The notes: generated by a model from the sequence alone, not told the origin. A DNA stretch of 64,000 nt from Paenibacillus etheri (GCF_001012825.1 NZ_LCZJ02000030.1:36890-100889), one strand, 5' to 3'. Positions 9,434-18,496 are shown, counted from the first letter of the stretch. Numbers and translations are program-made.

Positions 9434-9955
9434 TCATCTGTCGCTTTCTTGCGTAAACTCAGCTAACCTACGGTAAATCCCGACGATCTCCTCCATTGGC
9501 ATCCTCACTAATCCACTGGATGAGGGAGCTACAAATTCACGCACACCATCTACCTTCGGAGGTACATCCCCTTGGAATCCCCAGTTAGCTTTCGTTCTAC
9601 GACTAAACTCTGTATATACACCTTTTCCTACGAAGCAGGCGACCTGTGGACGATATAACTCCAGCTTGGAGCGAAGCAATTCGCGGCCCTCATTATATTC
9701 CTCACGGGTAATATCATCGATACCTCGTGTAGGTCGAGCCACAATATTCGTAAATCCGTATCCCAGCTTAAGTAGCTCTCCGTCTTCAGAAGCATCATAC
9801 AAGCGAGGAGTAAGTCCCGACTGTTGTAGGATTCTCCAGAAATTATTTCGCGGATTCGCGTAGTGGTGCCCTACCTCACCAGAACGAATACTCGGGTTAA
9901 AACCAATAAATACAATCTGTAATCCGTGATCTAGGTGATCTGAGATTCCATCCAT
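9434..9955 (-). CDS. mug: Mug/TDG-type uracil/thymine mismatch-DNA glycosylase
   Basis: A 173-residue uracil-DNA glycosylase superfamily member that removes uracil or mispaired pyrimidines from double-stranded DNA in base excision repair. Motif 1 is GFNPSIRSGEVGHHYANPRNNFW, shown here only in key parts: GFNPS, then NPRNNFW. The C-terminal loop is APSSSGLVR, equivalent to the SPS/PSTS motif. Mug enzymes usually have GINPG, so GFNPS is a small variation. I choose ATG 9955, with AGGAGG 9 nt upstream; a longer open frame to 10063 has no such signal. It lies last in the RNA-repair operon, 40 bp after the kptA remnant, and may be cotranscribed. Confidence 0.87.
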   Translation of the reverse strand: MDGISDHLDHGLQIVFIGFNPSIRSGEVGHHYANPRNNFWRILQQSGLTPRLYDASEDGELLKLGYGFTNIVARPTRGIDDITREEYNEGRELLRSKLELYRPQVACFVGKGVYTEFSRRTKANWGFQGDVPPKVDGVREFVAPSSSGLVRMPMEEIVGIYRRLAEFTQESDR

Positions 9956-9995
9956 GTGATTCTGCCTCCTAACCAAACGACGATCTAGTGGTAAT

Positions 9996-10362
9996 TTATG
10001 GGTTATACACATTAAGACAGGAAGGTGGAATAGGATCCGCCAACCATACCTCATTACCCGCATAATAAAAGGTTACACCCATTTGACCAGCGCTAATCGT
10101 ATCAACAGTCAGCAGTATCAATTTCCCTCTCCGACTTCCGGCCAGACTGGCAAAATGAGTCCCTTCAGACAAATGAACATATTGGCGTCCCATTGATTGG
10201 AGTCCCTCTTCCAAAATAGCAGAAAGCACACCAGGATGGGTTCCGTGATATAGCGAAGGTGGTGGATTACCCGGCTCATAAGCGATTCTGGTATGACTAT
10301 GCCCGTACCGGGCTTTGATTCGGTCTCCTTCGATTTCAAATCGCTGCTTCTCGCAACCTCAA
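9996..10362 (-). pseudogene. kptA: KptA/Tpt1-type RNA 2'-phosphotransferase, N-terminus missing
   Basis: KptA removes an internal RNA 2'-phosphate by passing it to NAD, the last step of some ligation-based RNA repair routes. In the frame open from about 10356 to 9996 the minus strand reads QRFEIEGDRIKARYGHS, YEPGNPPPSLYHGTHP, GRQYVHLSEG, SRRGKLILLTVDT, FYYAGNEVWLADPIPP. These are the NAD-binding core motifs of the family (RxxxGHS, YHGT, VHLS, ARRG-type, V-W-L). The N-terminal domain of about 60-70 residues is absent: a stop sits just upstream, no start codon precedes the core before GTG 10229, and Pnkp ends at 10385. A short ATG frame at 10373 may be the original start, fused out of frame after a deletion. 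Confidence 0.8.
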
Positions 10363-10384
10363 TTCACTACTCATTTCTATTATT

Positions 10385-13006
10385 CTACAGCCGAGGATCA
10401 ACCGGATCAGACTCCAGCGACAACGCGGCAAGCACACATTCGTGCACTCGTTCTATCGGCTCTTTACGAATAAAGCGTTCCACCGATTCCCGGCTTAGTG
10501 CACATTCCATCAAAGCATGGCGCTCTTTTTTGCTTGTTTTGCGCTGCTTGAGGCGTACAAGATTGTCCGGATGTAAATAATCTATCCCATAGATAATATG
10601 CAGATATTTACGTCCTCTCACCTTAAGTGCGGGTTGAACCAGTTTACCTCCATTACGTGTTATAAAGGTTTCCGGCTTGATGACAATCCCTTCATGCCCG
10701 TCCTCCGTCATCTCTTCCCACCAGCGGATCACCTGTTCCTCGTCAGCTTCATTACAAACTGTACGGTATTCAGTCTCCATAAAAAAAGGTGATAACTCAG
10801 CTAATTCACGATTATGCTCCATATGCCAAAGATGACTGTGTTCAAAGAAAGTCTGTCCGCTATGCGCAAGAGTGTGGAAGGGGGCAATCTTTATCCCCTC
10901 TAATCCACTGACATCCCAGCAATACTTTTGGAAGGCTTCCTTAAAAAGATGAGCATTCTGAAGCTTCTCCTCCATTTCCATTATCCACGAGGCAACATCT
11001 CGCCCTAATCTTTCAGCCTCATGCAGCTTCTCCAAAAGATGCTCCCGATCCAGCAAAGCAGCTTCAGCTACATGGGCATACTGTGAGGAAATTAGCTCAC
11101 GTGCTTTCAAGTTCCACGGTACGATCTCCGCATCTAGGAGCAGCAAATCCGTGTTATTTTTCGCAAAATAATTCGCCCGTACGAGATCCGCGTTCAGCCT
11201 ACGTAACACTTCAGATTCAGTATCCCTGTCAAAAAAAGCTCGGCCTGTACGTGTATAAATCGTACCTAACGTCGGTCTACCCACATACGATAATGCCGCC
11301 TCTTCATCCCGGAATAACAATAGGATGGCCCGGCTGCCCATATGTTTTTTCTCCGCAATCATTGTCTTAACACCTTGTGCGCGGAAATAAGCAAAAGCTT
11401 CACGCGGATGCTCCAGATAGTTCTTATCTATAGACACTGAAGGTGGCGGACTCATGGTCGGCGGAATATACACCAGTTCCTCTAGTGGAACCGTAAAGTG
11501 CGAGACCGTATCTATCGCTGCTTTAACGAACTCTCTGCGCACAGTTAACTCACCATAAAGGTCAGTTTGAACTGAGTAGCCCTCCACGAATTTACGCAGG
11601 TTAGGTGGTGAGAACCGCCCCCGCTCCCAACGAATTAACGGACTATCTGGGTCACCTGCATAATCGCGCTTCGCTTTAACACTAACAAATTTTTGTTCAG
11701 GATAACGGTACGCAGTTAATGAGCCACCAAAAACAGCACCTTGGTCGATGTTCACTGTATTTTTCACCACTGTAGGGGACGGTCTAGGATCATGCCCCCA
11801 AACGATGATCTCTCCAGATTCGTGTTCGACATACCATTCTTTCCTGACAGGAGCACCCTTGCCGTCCATACCATCAGTGTCCCCGTATCGGCAGAAATCC
11901 TGAATCCGCTTGGACTGTTTGCCGATATATTCATCGCGAATTCCTGCATGGGTAACTACCACCCGTCGCACGCCATTATGACCAAACAACAAGTGACTAG
12001 GCGCGGACAACAGAAACTGTTTAAGTTCATCCCTAAGCCTTTTCGCTTCCTCTTCGCCTGCTTCTAGCGCAAATAACTCCAGCTCAGCGGCGATATTCTC
12101 GTCCCCGTGATTTAATGTAACTTTGCGGCCAGCTAGATAGCGGGCGATTTTCCAGCCATGGTTACTGTCGATCATACGGGCGATTCCAGCATCTACATGC
12201 TTTTTCCAAAACCTCATTGTCTTCAGCGATTCCGGGCCCCGGCTCATCACATCCCCCACAGAAATTAACTGCCTACCCTCGGGGTGTTTGTACAACCCTT
12301 GCTCGTCTTCCTTATATTCCAATCTTTCGAGCAGCTCAATCATCTCTTCATAACAACCATGAATGTCACCGATAATATCAAGCCCTGAGCCGATTTCAAC
12401 CCAAAGCGGGTTCTGCTTACGCTCAAAAAGCACTTCTTCAGAATTATTTAAAAAATAAGTCGAAGCGAAACCCTCATCCTTAACACTCCGCAGCGAACGC
12501 TTAAACTGTCCGTATTGTTGTTTGACCCGCTGGCGGCCGCGTGGATGCTCACGCTGAATATCCCGCTGCAGCAGCGTTTCCTCTGGAACATCGAGCACCC
12601 AAGCCATACATGGAACATTATACTTATCTGCTAATTCTAAATATTGCTTACGATATTCCGCTTGCAGATGTGTAGCATCTACCACCGTCAGCTTTCCTAG
12701 TCGACAGCGCACGGCAATCACTGAATTCATTGCTTCAAATGCTAAACTCGAGAGCAACTGATAATCATTAAAAATAATATCCGCTTCCTCGCGGGGACGA
12801 TTCTTCCAATCCATAAAATCAGTGTCGCCAAGCATGGTACGGTAATCATCCGATGAGACGATTTCAGTCTGTAGCAGTGTTCCTTCATCCACTAATCTAC
12901 GCAGCAAAGTGGTCTTTCCACTATTGGAGGGACCGACCAATACAATAATTCCTGCATGCGGAAAAGGAACGGTTCGCTGCTTTTCTTTTTGCTCTTCTAT
13001 AGTCAT
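10385..13006 (-). CDS. pnkp: Pnkp: RNA 5'-kinase / 2',3'-phosphatase / RNA ligase
   Basis: An 873-residue three-domain RNA end-healing and sealing enzyme. The N-terminal kinase has P-loop GPSNSGKTT (25-33) and VVDATH (108-113). The binuclear metallophosphoesterase has GDIHGC (213-218), GDVMSRGP (251-258), Asn-His at 282-283, VVTHAG (350-355) and WGHDPR (403-408); GDVMSRGP departs from the usual GD-VDRGP but keeps the key Asp and Arg. The ligase-type adenylyltransferase has KHMGSRA with nucleophile Lys554, then EGIVIKP and QPALKVRGRKYL. In characterised homologues Pnkp needs Hen1 to ligate, and hen1 lies just upstream with a TAATG stop/start overlap, implying coupled translation. It repairs RNA cut by ribotoxins. 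Confidence 0.95.
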   Translation of the reverse strand: MTIEEQKEKQRTVPFPHAGIIVLVGPSNSGKTTLLRRLVDEGTLLQTEIVSSDDYRTMLGDTDFMDWKNRPREEADIIFNDYQLLSSLAFEAMNSVIAVRCRLGKLTVVDATHLQAEYRKQYLELADKYNVPCMAWVLDVPEETLLQRDIQREHPRGRQRVKQQYGQFKRSLRSVKDEGFASTYFLNNSEEVLFERKQNPLWVEIGSGLDIIGDIHGCYEEMIELLERLEYKEDEQGLYKHPEGRQLISVGDVMSRGPESLKTMRFWKKHVDAGIARMIDSNHGWKIARYLAGRKVTLNHGDENIAAELELFALEAGEEEAKRLRDELKQFLLSAPSHLLFGHNGVRRVVVTHAGIRDEYIGKQSKRIQDFCRYGDTDGMDGKGAPVRKEWYVEHESGEIIVWGHDPRPSPTVVKNTVNIDQGAVFGGSLTAYRYPEQKFVSVKAKRDYAGDPDSPLIRWERGRFSPPNLRKFVEGYSVQTDLYGELTVRREFVKAAIDTVSHFTVPLEELVYIPPTMSPPPSVSIDKNYLEHPREAFAYFRAQGVKTMIAEKKHMGSRAILLLFRDEEAALSYVGRPTLGTIYTRTGRAFFDRDTESEVLRRLNADLVRANYFAKNNTDLLLLDAEIVPWNLKARELISSQYAHVAEAALLDREHLLEKLHEAERLGRDVASWIMEMEEKLQNAHLFKEAFQKYCWDVSGLEGIKIAPFHTLAHSGQTFFEHSHLWHMEHNRELAELSPFFMETEYRTVCNEADEEQVIRWWEEMTEDGHEGIVIKPETFITRNGGKLVQPALKVRGRKYLHIIYGIDYLHPDNLVRLKQRKTSKKERHALMECALSRESVERFIRKEPIERVHECVLAALSLESDPVDPRL

Positions 13007-14397
13007 TACAACGCATCCTCCCTACTAAATATCGCCATCTGTGTCGGGTATCCAAAAGTGTCAGAAATTTCGCCAATCCCTTTAATATCAACCGAATAAT
13101 CAAAGGAGCTCGTCCAGCGCATACACCACTCGGAGAACTCTGCTCGTCCCCATTCAAATCGGTGATCACTATGCCGCATTTCTTCCGAATCCATCTCATA
13201 CACCTCGTTATACTCCTTGTTCGGTGTAGTTAGAATTAATACCTTAGGACAATATTCCGCAAGAATGGTCTCCATCACTCGAGCCAACCTATACTCGTCG
13301 ATATGCTCAATAACCTCACATAGAATCATAATATCCTTGTTTCGCAGCGATTCATCAAAGTAGAACAAAGAACCTGTAACTGGTGTTGGAACTATAACTC
13401 CCACCCTATCTTGAAGCTTCGAGAAACGATCCATTGCCCGCAGCTGTGAGTTTGCGGAAGGTTCAACCGCCCATATCTGCTTAACACCCGGAACACTCCC
13501 AAGTCTTGCAGAAAGTTTCCCTTCACCGGAACCAAAATCAACAATGCTACTCCTGAAAGCCAATCCTTCTACCGTTTCCGCAATCGCCGCATAACGCAGA
13601 TCGTTTAATCTAACTCTAGGCTCAGCTAAAACCTCGGCAGGAGTTATAGCTACTTCTTCAGGAGAATTGGCGGATTCCTCAGCATCAAATTGCTTAATAA
13701 GATTAGCAAATCGTAGTGATCGCTTGAGAATTAACCCACGTAACGGATGACTATCCAGCCAGCCCTCTCCGTACCGCTTAATTTTTTCGATCTCATCATC
13801 ACTAATAAAATAATGCTTATCATCATCCAGTGCCGGAATCAGAATGAACAATTGACGAAGGGCCATTTGCAGCGTCTGTTTTCCGCGCAGTCTAATATAT
13901 CGAGCTGAACTGCGGCTCTTTAAAACAAAAGAATACACTGCATCTCCTCTTTCAAGCTCAAGCTCGTAACCAAGCGCTTGAAACAGTTCCTCAATCGTGT
14001 GATCAGGCAGGTTCGATGCTACCGGTCCAAAGGACAGCTCCAATTGAAATTTGTGATCTACCCAAGGTAGAATTGCTTCCTTAGGCTTTCCGTTAAGTGC
14101 TGTACCTAGCGCTGGACGGATATAGGAGCAGAACCGGCTGCTCGTAACAAACTCCCGATCATTAATATATTGTGTGATGTCATTATGAGCAGCACTTCCT
14201 TTGACCAGAGCAATTGGATCTGGAGTAACATAGATAACGGCCTCTGTCTCTTCGTCGGAAGCTGCAGTGAATACAATGCGCACTCTAGCTTCTTTGTCGC
14301 TCCTGTCATATAAATTATGCGGGTTTTTGGCCAGTAGATGGGACAACATCCCCGCCCCTGAACCCGTTGCCTTGATAATTAAATGCATAATCTTCAT
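13006..14397 (-). CDS. hen1: Hen1: 3'-terminal RNA ribose 2'-O-methyltransferase
   Basis: A 463-residue partner of Pnkp that methylates the 2'-OH at the broken 3' end before ligation, so the repaired site resists being cut again. The N-terminal half (about 1-240) is the domain that contacts and activates the Pnkp ligase. The C-terminal methyltransferase has VDFGSGEGKLSARL (286-299) for S-adenosylmethionine, and the manganese ligands expected of Hen1: Glu361, Glu364 and His365 in EVIEH, plus His412 in DHRFEW. LILTTPNKEYN follows the family pattern. It starts 29 bp after the nucleotidyltransferase gene and overlaps pnkp. Confidence 0.95.
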   Translation of the reverse strand: MKIMHLIIKATGSGAGMLSHLLAKNPHNLYDRSDKEARVRIVFTAASDEETEAVIYVTPDPIALVKGSAAHNDITQYINDREFVTSSRFCSYIRPALGTALNGKPKEAILPWVDHKFQLELSFGPVASNLPDHTIEELFQALGYELELERGDAVYSFVLKSRSSARYIRLRGKQTLQMALRQLFILIPALDDDKHYFISDDEIEKIKRYGEGWLDSHPLRGLILKRSLRFANLIKQFDAEESANSPEEVAITPAEVLAEPRVRLNDLRYAAIAETVEGLAFRSSIVDFGSGEGKLSARLGSVPGVKQIWAVEPSANSQLRAMDRFSKLQDRVGVIVPTPVTGSLFYFDESLRNKDIMILCEVIEHIDEYRLARVMETILAEYCPKVLILTTPNKEYNEVYEMDSEEMRHSDHRFEWGRAEFSEWCMRWTSSFDYSVDIKGIGEISDTFGYPTQMAIFSREDAL

Positions 14398-14426
14398 CTC
14401 TCCTTAACCATTATTGAACTGCAGAT

Positions 14427-15230
14427 TTACCAGCTCCACTGCCCCGTTTCTCCCCAGACCTCTATTAGTGCTGATCGGAACAAGACATCTAACGCTTCAT
14501 CCATAACACCAACACTCTGTTCAAAAGCAGAAGCAATCTTCTCGTAATGAGCAATTCGATCCTCCATGTACATATTGATCACAGCCAAGCGCGGCTCTAG
14601 ATTTAGTTCAACACCGGACATTTTACGAGATAACAGGTTCTGCACAGTTTCCTGTAATTCTGAACTTTGTGGAATCAAATCCTGCACAAGCACGTTAAAA
14701 TCGAGCGGTGGCACTTCGTTATATTTTTCAATCCAAGCGCATGCTAAGAGTGGTCTTAACACATAAAAATATTTCTTAATTTTGACCTCGCTGCCTTGCA
14801 GATAATCCCGGTAATTTCCCCGCGCCATGTTCAAATAATGGTAAATGAATGATTTTGGCGAAAAGCTTTGTGGCGTGAGTCCGCGGAGGCTTTGCGCTAC
14901 AGCGTATTTTTCTTCATAGCGAATCGGTGATTCTAGCCATTCCAGCAGAGGCGGATTAGATTTCCGAAATAGATTAAGCCCCTTCTTCAAGTCCCAACCG
15001 TTAATATCAAGCATGTCACTGATCGGCCGCTCTATTACATCCCTCTGCTCAAAAATGGATAAGTACGCCTCAGGTCGCCGTATGTATAGGAATCTAACAT
15101 CATAATCACTATCCTTGGATGGAAATCCCCAAGCCCTACTGCCTGATTCACACGCATACAAGATGCGGACATGTTCTTCAGATTCAATTGCTCGCAGCTG
15201 CTGAATGATCGATTGATGTATTTCTACCAT
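14427..15230 (-). CDS. rlaP: RlaP-type nucleotidyltransferase of the RNA-repair operon
   Basis: A 267-residue predicted nucleotidyltransferase of the polymerase-beta fold. The motif GSRAWGFPSKDSDYDVRFLY (30-49) supplies the GS and DxD residues; a helical C-terminal region follows (YLNMARGNYRDYLQG, KKYFYVLRPLLA). The family (COG3541-like) has been linked by gene neighbourhood to RNA ligases and Pnkp/Hen1, where it is thought to add nucleotides to damaged 3' ends. That role is inference. Being first in this operon, with GGGAGG 8 nt before the ATG, supports a working part in repair. No promoter fits in the 30 bp after the upstream terminator. Confidence 0.85.
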   Translation of the reverse strand: MVEIHQSIIQQLRAIESEEHVRILYACESGSRAWGFPSKDSDYDVRFLYIRRPEAYLSIFEQRDVIERPISDMLDINGWDLKKGLNLFRKSNPPLLEWLESPIRYEEKYAVAQSLRGLTPQSFSPKSFIYHYLNMARGNYRDYLQGSEVKIKKYFYVLRPLLACAWIEKYNEVPPLDFNVLVQDLIPQSSELQETVQNLLSRKMSGVELNLEPRLAVINMYMEDRIAHYEKIASAFEQSVGVMDEALDVLFRSALIEVWGETGQWSW

Positions 15231-15261
15231 CTCATTTCCTCCCTTTTAACCTCTAAATATG

Positions 15262-15293
15262 CAAAAAAAGACCATGGACTCCATCGTCCATGG
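15262..15293 (-). terminator. Intrinsic terminator / possible attenuator ahead of rlaP
   Basis: On the minus strand CCATGGAC (15293-15286) pairs perfectly with GTCCATGG (15279-15272) around a 6-nt loop, followed by TCTTTTTTT. It ends 32 bp before the rlaP start, and it lies downstream of a promoter and a short reading frame on the same strand. Confidence 0.85.
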
Positions 15294-15320
15294 CCGGGCT
15301 TCACCTAAATACAGAACTCC

Positions 15321-15458
15321 TTACCGGTTAATACAGCGATGTAATTTCACCGGAAACGCATATACTGGTTCTGAGGCTGACCTGTAAGCCAAGATAACAG
15401 ATGGACGCAAATATGGATACACATTATACGATAGCTGATTATTCATATTGTTATTCAT
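15321..15458 (-). CDS. 45-residue leader reading frame upstream of the RNA-repair operon
   Basis: ATG 15458 follows GGGGGTAAGGACAG, a plausible ribosome binding site. The product begins MNNNMNNQLSYNVYPYLRPS and ends in a basic HRCINR. It has no transmembrane segment and I do not recognise it. A good promoter lies 66 bp upstream and a terminator lies 28 bp after the stop, before rlaP. It could be a leader peptide that senses translation, or an unrelated small gene. Confidence 0.5.
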   Translation of the reverse strand: MNNNMNNQLSYNVYPYLRPSVILAYRSASEPVYAFPVKLHRCINR

Positions 15459-15523
15459 CTGTCCTTACCCCCTAGTCAAATTATATTTACTCAGTTCCAT
15501 TTCATCCTTAACATATCTCCAAA

Positions 15524-15553
15524 AGCATAATCCAACTATCCAGTTTCTGTCAA
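15524..15553 (-). promoter_or_regulatory. sigma-A promoter for leader frame and RNA-repair operon
   Basis: Minus strand TTGACA (15553-15548, perfect) and TATGCT (15529-15524, 4 of 6) with an 18-bp spacer. It begins about 45 bp after the upstream ABC permease gene ends. Confidence 0.65.
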
Positions 15554-15597
15554 CCAGTAGTCTTTTTCTGTAATCTTCTACTCTCCTTATTCTTACC

Positions 15598-17619
15598 TTA
15601 TTTCAGTAATACCTTCAATTCAGGCGTCATATCCGATTCTTTTAACATTACGAAATCGCTATACCCCTCCTTATAAAGCAATTTCACAATATAGTTCCCA
15701 TTTTCAACTTCATAATTGAAACGATGATCCAAAATATCCGTTAATAGTGCCTTATCCTTCGTAACAACTGTACGATTCTTTTCACGTGCAAGCACTAATC
15801 TTTGTTCAGGACTCGTAGGATTCTTAGGTGTTTGCTTATCCATAAAGTCGTCTTTTACAATCTCTGCCGATTGTATATCTTCAGCGGCTGTTCGTACTTT
15901 ATCAGCATACCCTTTTTCGACCATCCATTTATCTAACTCATGGAAAGAAGACTTCCACGGATAATAATAACCATAATCTGTAGAAACTTGATATCTGTTC
16001 TCTTTTACCTTTACCTCTACTTGGATATTAGCCACCTCAGGTTTTCCGTCCTTATCTATCTGCACTTCGTAGGACATATTCAAAATCTCACGTTTGATAA
16101 TCTCCTTTAGCTCTGAAATTTCCCCGGGATCAGAGATGGCTACTTTTTTATTCCTGTTAGTAACCCACATATAATCCAGGTCTTTGTCTAAGAGAGCTAA
16201 ATTATACTTTTCATTCTTGTAAGCTTCGGTATCCTTAACCGCCTTGAGTTCTGCTTCGAACCCCTTGTTAGGAATCCAGTATTCCCTCACTAGCTTATCG
16301 CCGTTCTCCAATTGATAGGCGAGAGTAAAATATTCATAAACGTATTGTTGTGAGGTATGTTCTGGACGTCCTATAATTACTGCTTGGTGAAGTTTACGGA
16401 CCGCCTCTATATAATCTTTATCATCCGAAAAAGGATTCTGTCCCATATAGGGTGTAGTGTACAAATCATCCGTCGGGGTATACAACCGGTAGTTAGATCC
16501 CATATACACACCACTAATCTTATCACCGGAAGGTACTCTAGCTTCATACCCAGTAACACTTGATACCGGGATATACAGAAGTAATCCCAACATTACTGCA
16601 TAAACTGCAAACTCGGCTAACACTTTACGCGTCATAATCTGCCAGGTTTTCCGAATAATCATTTCCGCAGCAACATAACCAATGATGGCTCCGATGGCAT
16701 ATCCACTAATCACCCAGCCCATTTGCTGTTGTTTCATTTGTGCAAAATAATTCCCGGCAATAAGCATGGAGCATAACATAACCCCTGCTTTAAAAAGTGG
16801 ATTGAAATATCCAAAAGCAATAGCCTGACCCGCTTTTTCCGTATTACGTTTACGGTATAACAGGTAGGACAATCCAATAAATAAAAGTGACAATACTCCA
16901 TAAATCCACAATTCTGTATTGGTAAATGGTTTGCCGGTAAAATAATATACAATATGAACAAACGGAGACCATATCTGCAAACTAGAATCACGTAAGTTTA
17001 CATTTGCATTTGCATAACCATAAAGATACATGACTAAATGGCTATTGATTAATGAGATCAGTACAACAGGAAGAATAAGCAAAATATAAACAATAATCCC
17101 CTGTAGAATAGATTGACCTGTACATATCCCCACAAAAATACTAAAGCAGAAGAGGAACAAAGTCAGAATACTAACCGTGATACACCAGTGCCAAATATCA
17201 GCGCCTTGAAAAATATAAAAACTCCCACTCCATGGCTTAACTACCGCAACCACCCCAGCAGTTAACCAAACCGGCACCAACAGTAAGGTAAGTCCACTTG
17301 TCAGATGAGCTGTAAATAAATGCTCTCTGCGTAAAGGCAGGCTATGCCAAAGATCTGCGGGTGATTTCGCCTGAAGGTATCGGAATAAGAATAGTCCTGC
17401 GGCAACAGGGATCGTAATGATAAACAAGGATTGCACACTACCAGTTATAAGAAATAAATGATCAATTTCCTGCGGCTTTGCGTTCGGATTGTTGCTCATG
17501 AAGAGTTGCAATGGAAGTGCGAACAATAAGCCAAGTGCATATATAATCCCTATCCAGCCATGCTGGCGGAAGTTCTGGCGAAAAATACTGCTATTAAAGT
17601 AGTAATGGCTGCGCGTCAT
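15598..17619 (-). CDS. ABC-2-type permease with large C-terminal soluble domain (YtrC/D-like)
   Basis: A membrane protein of about 673 residues, the permease of a GntR-ABC operon. About ten hydrophobic segments fill residues 20-365, for example LYALGLLFALPLQLF-type and SLLFIGLSYLLY helices. The last 300 residues are soluble, mostly charged, with no further membrane segment apart from a helix at the boundary; this resembles the DUF6449-like tail of similar permeases. The gene overlaps the ATPase frame. I prefer ATG 17619, preceded by GGGGGATG, over ATG 17640, which has no ribosome binding site. Ytr-type systems respond to cell-wall antibiotics; the cargo here is not known. Confidence 0.8.
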   Translation of the reverse strand: MTRSHYYFNSSIFRQNFRQHGWIGIIYALGLLFALPLQLFMSNNPNAKPQEIDHLFLITGSVQSLFIITIPVAAGLFLFRYLQAKSPADLWHSLPLRREHLFTAHLTSGLTLLLVPVWLTAGVVAVVKPWSGSFYIFQGADIWHWCITVSILTLFLFCFSIFVGICTGQSILQGIIVYILLILPVVLISLINSHLVMYLYGYANANVNLRDSSLQIWSPFVHIVYYFTGKPFTNTELWIYGVLSLLFIGLSYLLYRKRNTEKAGQAIAFGYFNPLFKAGVMLCSMLIAGNYFAQMKQQQMGWVISGYAIGAIIGYVAAEMIIRKTWQIMTRKVLAEFAVYAVMLGLLLYIPVSSVTGYEARVPSGDKISGVYMGSNYRLYTPTDDLYTTPYMGQNPFSDDKDYIEAVRKLHQAVIIGRPEHTSQQYVYEYFTLAYQLENGDKLVREYWIPNKGFEAELKAVKDTEAYKNEKYNLALLDKDLDYMWVTNRNKKVAISDPGEISELKEIIKREILNMSYEVQIDKDGKPEVANIQVEVKVKENRYQVSTDYGYYYPWKSSFHELDKWMVEKGYADKVRTAAEDIQSAEIVKDDFMDKQTPKNPTSPEQRLVLAREKNRTVVTKDKALLTDILDHRFNYEVENGNYIVKLLYKEGYSDFVMLKESDMTPELKVLLK

Positions 17620-18496
17620 ATCCGACATCCCCCATCTCATAAATAAAGATCTCTTCTAATGTCAATGGAAGCAAATCGAATACGTATGGCTCGTACACTT
17701 GAAAAGCCGCTTTGATTCGCTCACGATCCCCTTTTACTATATACAGGTTCACGCTTCCCCGGCGCTCTTGATGCAGAATTTGCAGCTTCGCTGCTAACGG
17801 AATTTCATGCCGTTCATCTTGGAACGCCACTTGAATCTTATGTGTATCCGCCTTCAGATCATCCAGATCCTTCTCAATCAGCATCTTCCCACCATGCATA
17901 ATCCCGACATGATCACATAAATCCTCGATCTCACGAAGATTATGTGAAGAGATGATTACCGTCAGCTCGCGTTCAGCAACCTCCTGAAATAGCAGGTTTT
18001 TGATCTGGCGTCGCATTACCGGATCTAACCCGTCAATCGGCTCATCCATAATAAGCACATCCGGCATACAGCTCAAACATAACCAGAATGACGCTTGTCG
18101 CTGCATCCCTTTGGAGAAACGACTAAGCTTACGCTTCTTGTCGAGTTGAAACACGGTTCCTAAATCTTCAAAACGCTTCTGATTCCAGCTCGGATAGATC
18201 GAGCGATAGAAGGCTGCCATTTGTAGCATTGTAGATTGCGGGAAAAAGTACGGAGAATCCGGCATAAAAATAACCCGTTGCTTGGTCTTCGGGTGTTCGA
18301 ATACCACTTCACCATCCACCTTTACGGTCCCCTTATCTGGAGAGTAAATGCCTGCCAAGGTCTTCAGTAACGTAGTTTTACCCGCGCCATTGGACCCGAG
18401 CAGCCCATAAATTGTTCCTTTATGTACCGTTAAAGAGATATCGTCGACTGCCTTCTCTCCTTGAAATAACTTGATGACTCCTCGAATCTCAATCAT
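17594..18496 (-). CDS. ABC transporter ATP-binding protein (YtrB-like)
   Basis: A 300-residue cytoplasmic ATPase that powers the downstream permease. Walker A is GLLGSNGAGKTT, the signature is degenerate (FSKGMQRQASFWLCL), Walker B is VLIMDEPIDGLDP, and the switch His is in VIISSHNL. ATG 18496 overlaps the stop of the GntR gene (GATGATTGA), with a GAAGGAGGG site inside that gene. A longer frame to 18568 would run into the regulator and is not needed. A C-terminal domain of about 90 residues follows the nucleotide-binding domain. Confidence 0.9.
   Translation of the reverse strand: MIEIRGVIKLFQGEKAVDDISLTVHKGTIYGLLGSNGAGKTTLLKTLAGIYSPDKGTVKVDGEVVFEHPKTKQRVIFMPDSPYFFPQSTMLQMAAFYRSIYPSWNQKRFEDLGTVFQLDKKRKLSRFSKGMQRQASFWLCLSCMPDVLIMDEPIDGLDPVMRRQIKNLLFQEVAERELTVIISSHNLREIEDLCDHVGIMHGGKMLIEKDLDDLKADTHKIQVAFQDERHEIPLAAKLQILHQERRGSVNLYIVKGDRERIKAAFQVYEPYVFDLLPLTLEEIFIYEMGDVGYDAQPLLL

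Noticed and set aside
10118-10339. 73-residue minus-strand frame MKSKETESKPGTG...
   Set aside because: It is an alternate frame of the kptA remnant; the motifs of KptA lie in the other frame.
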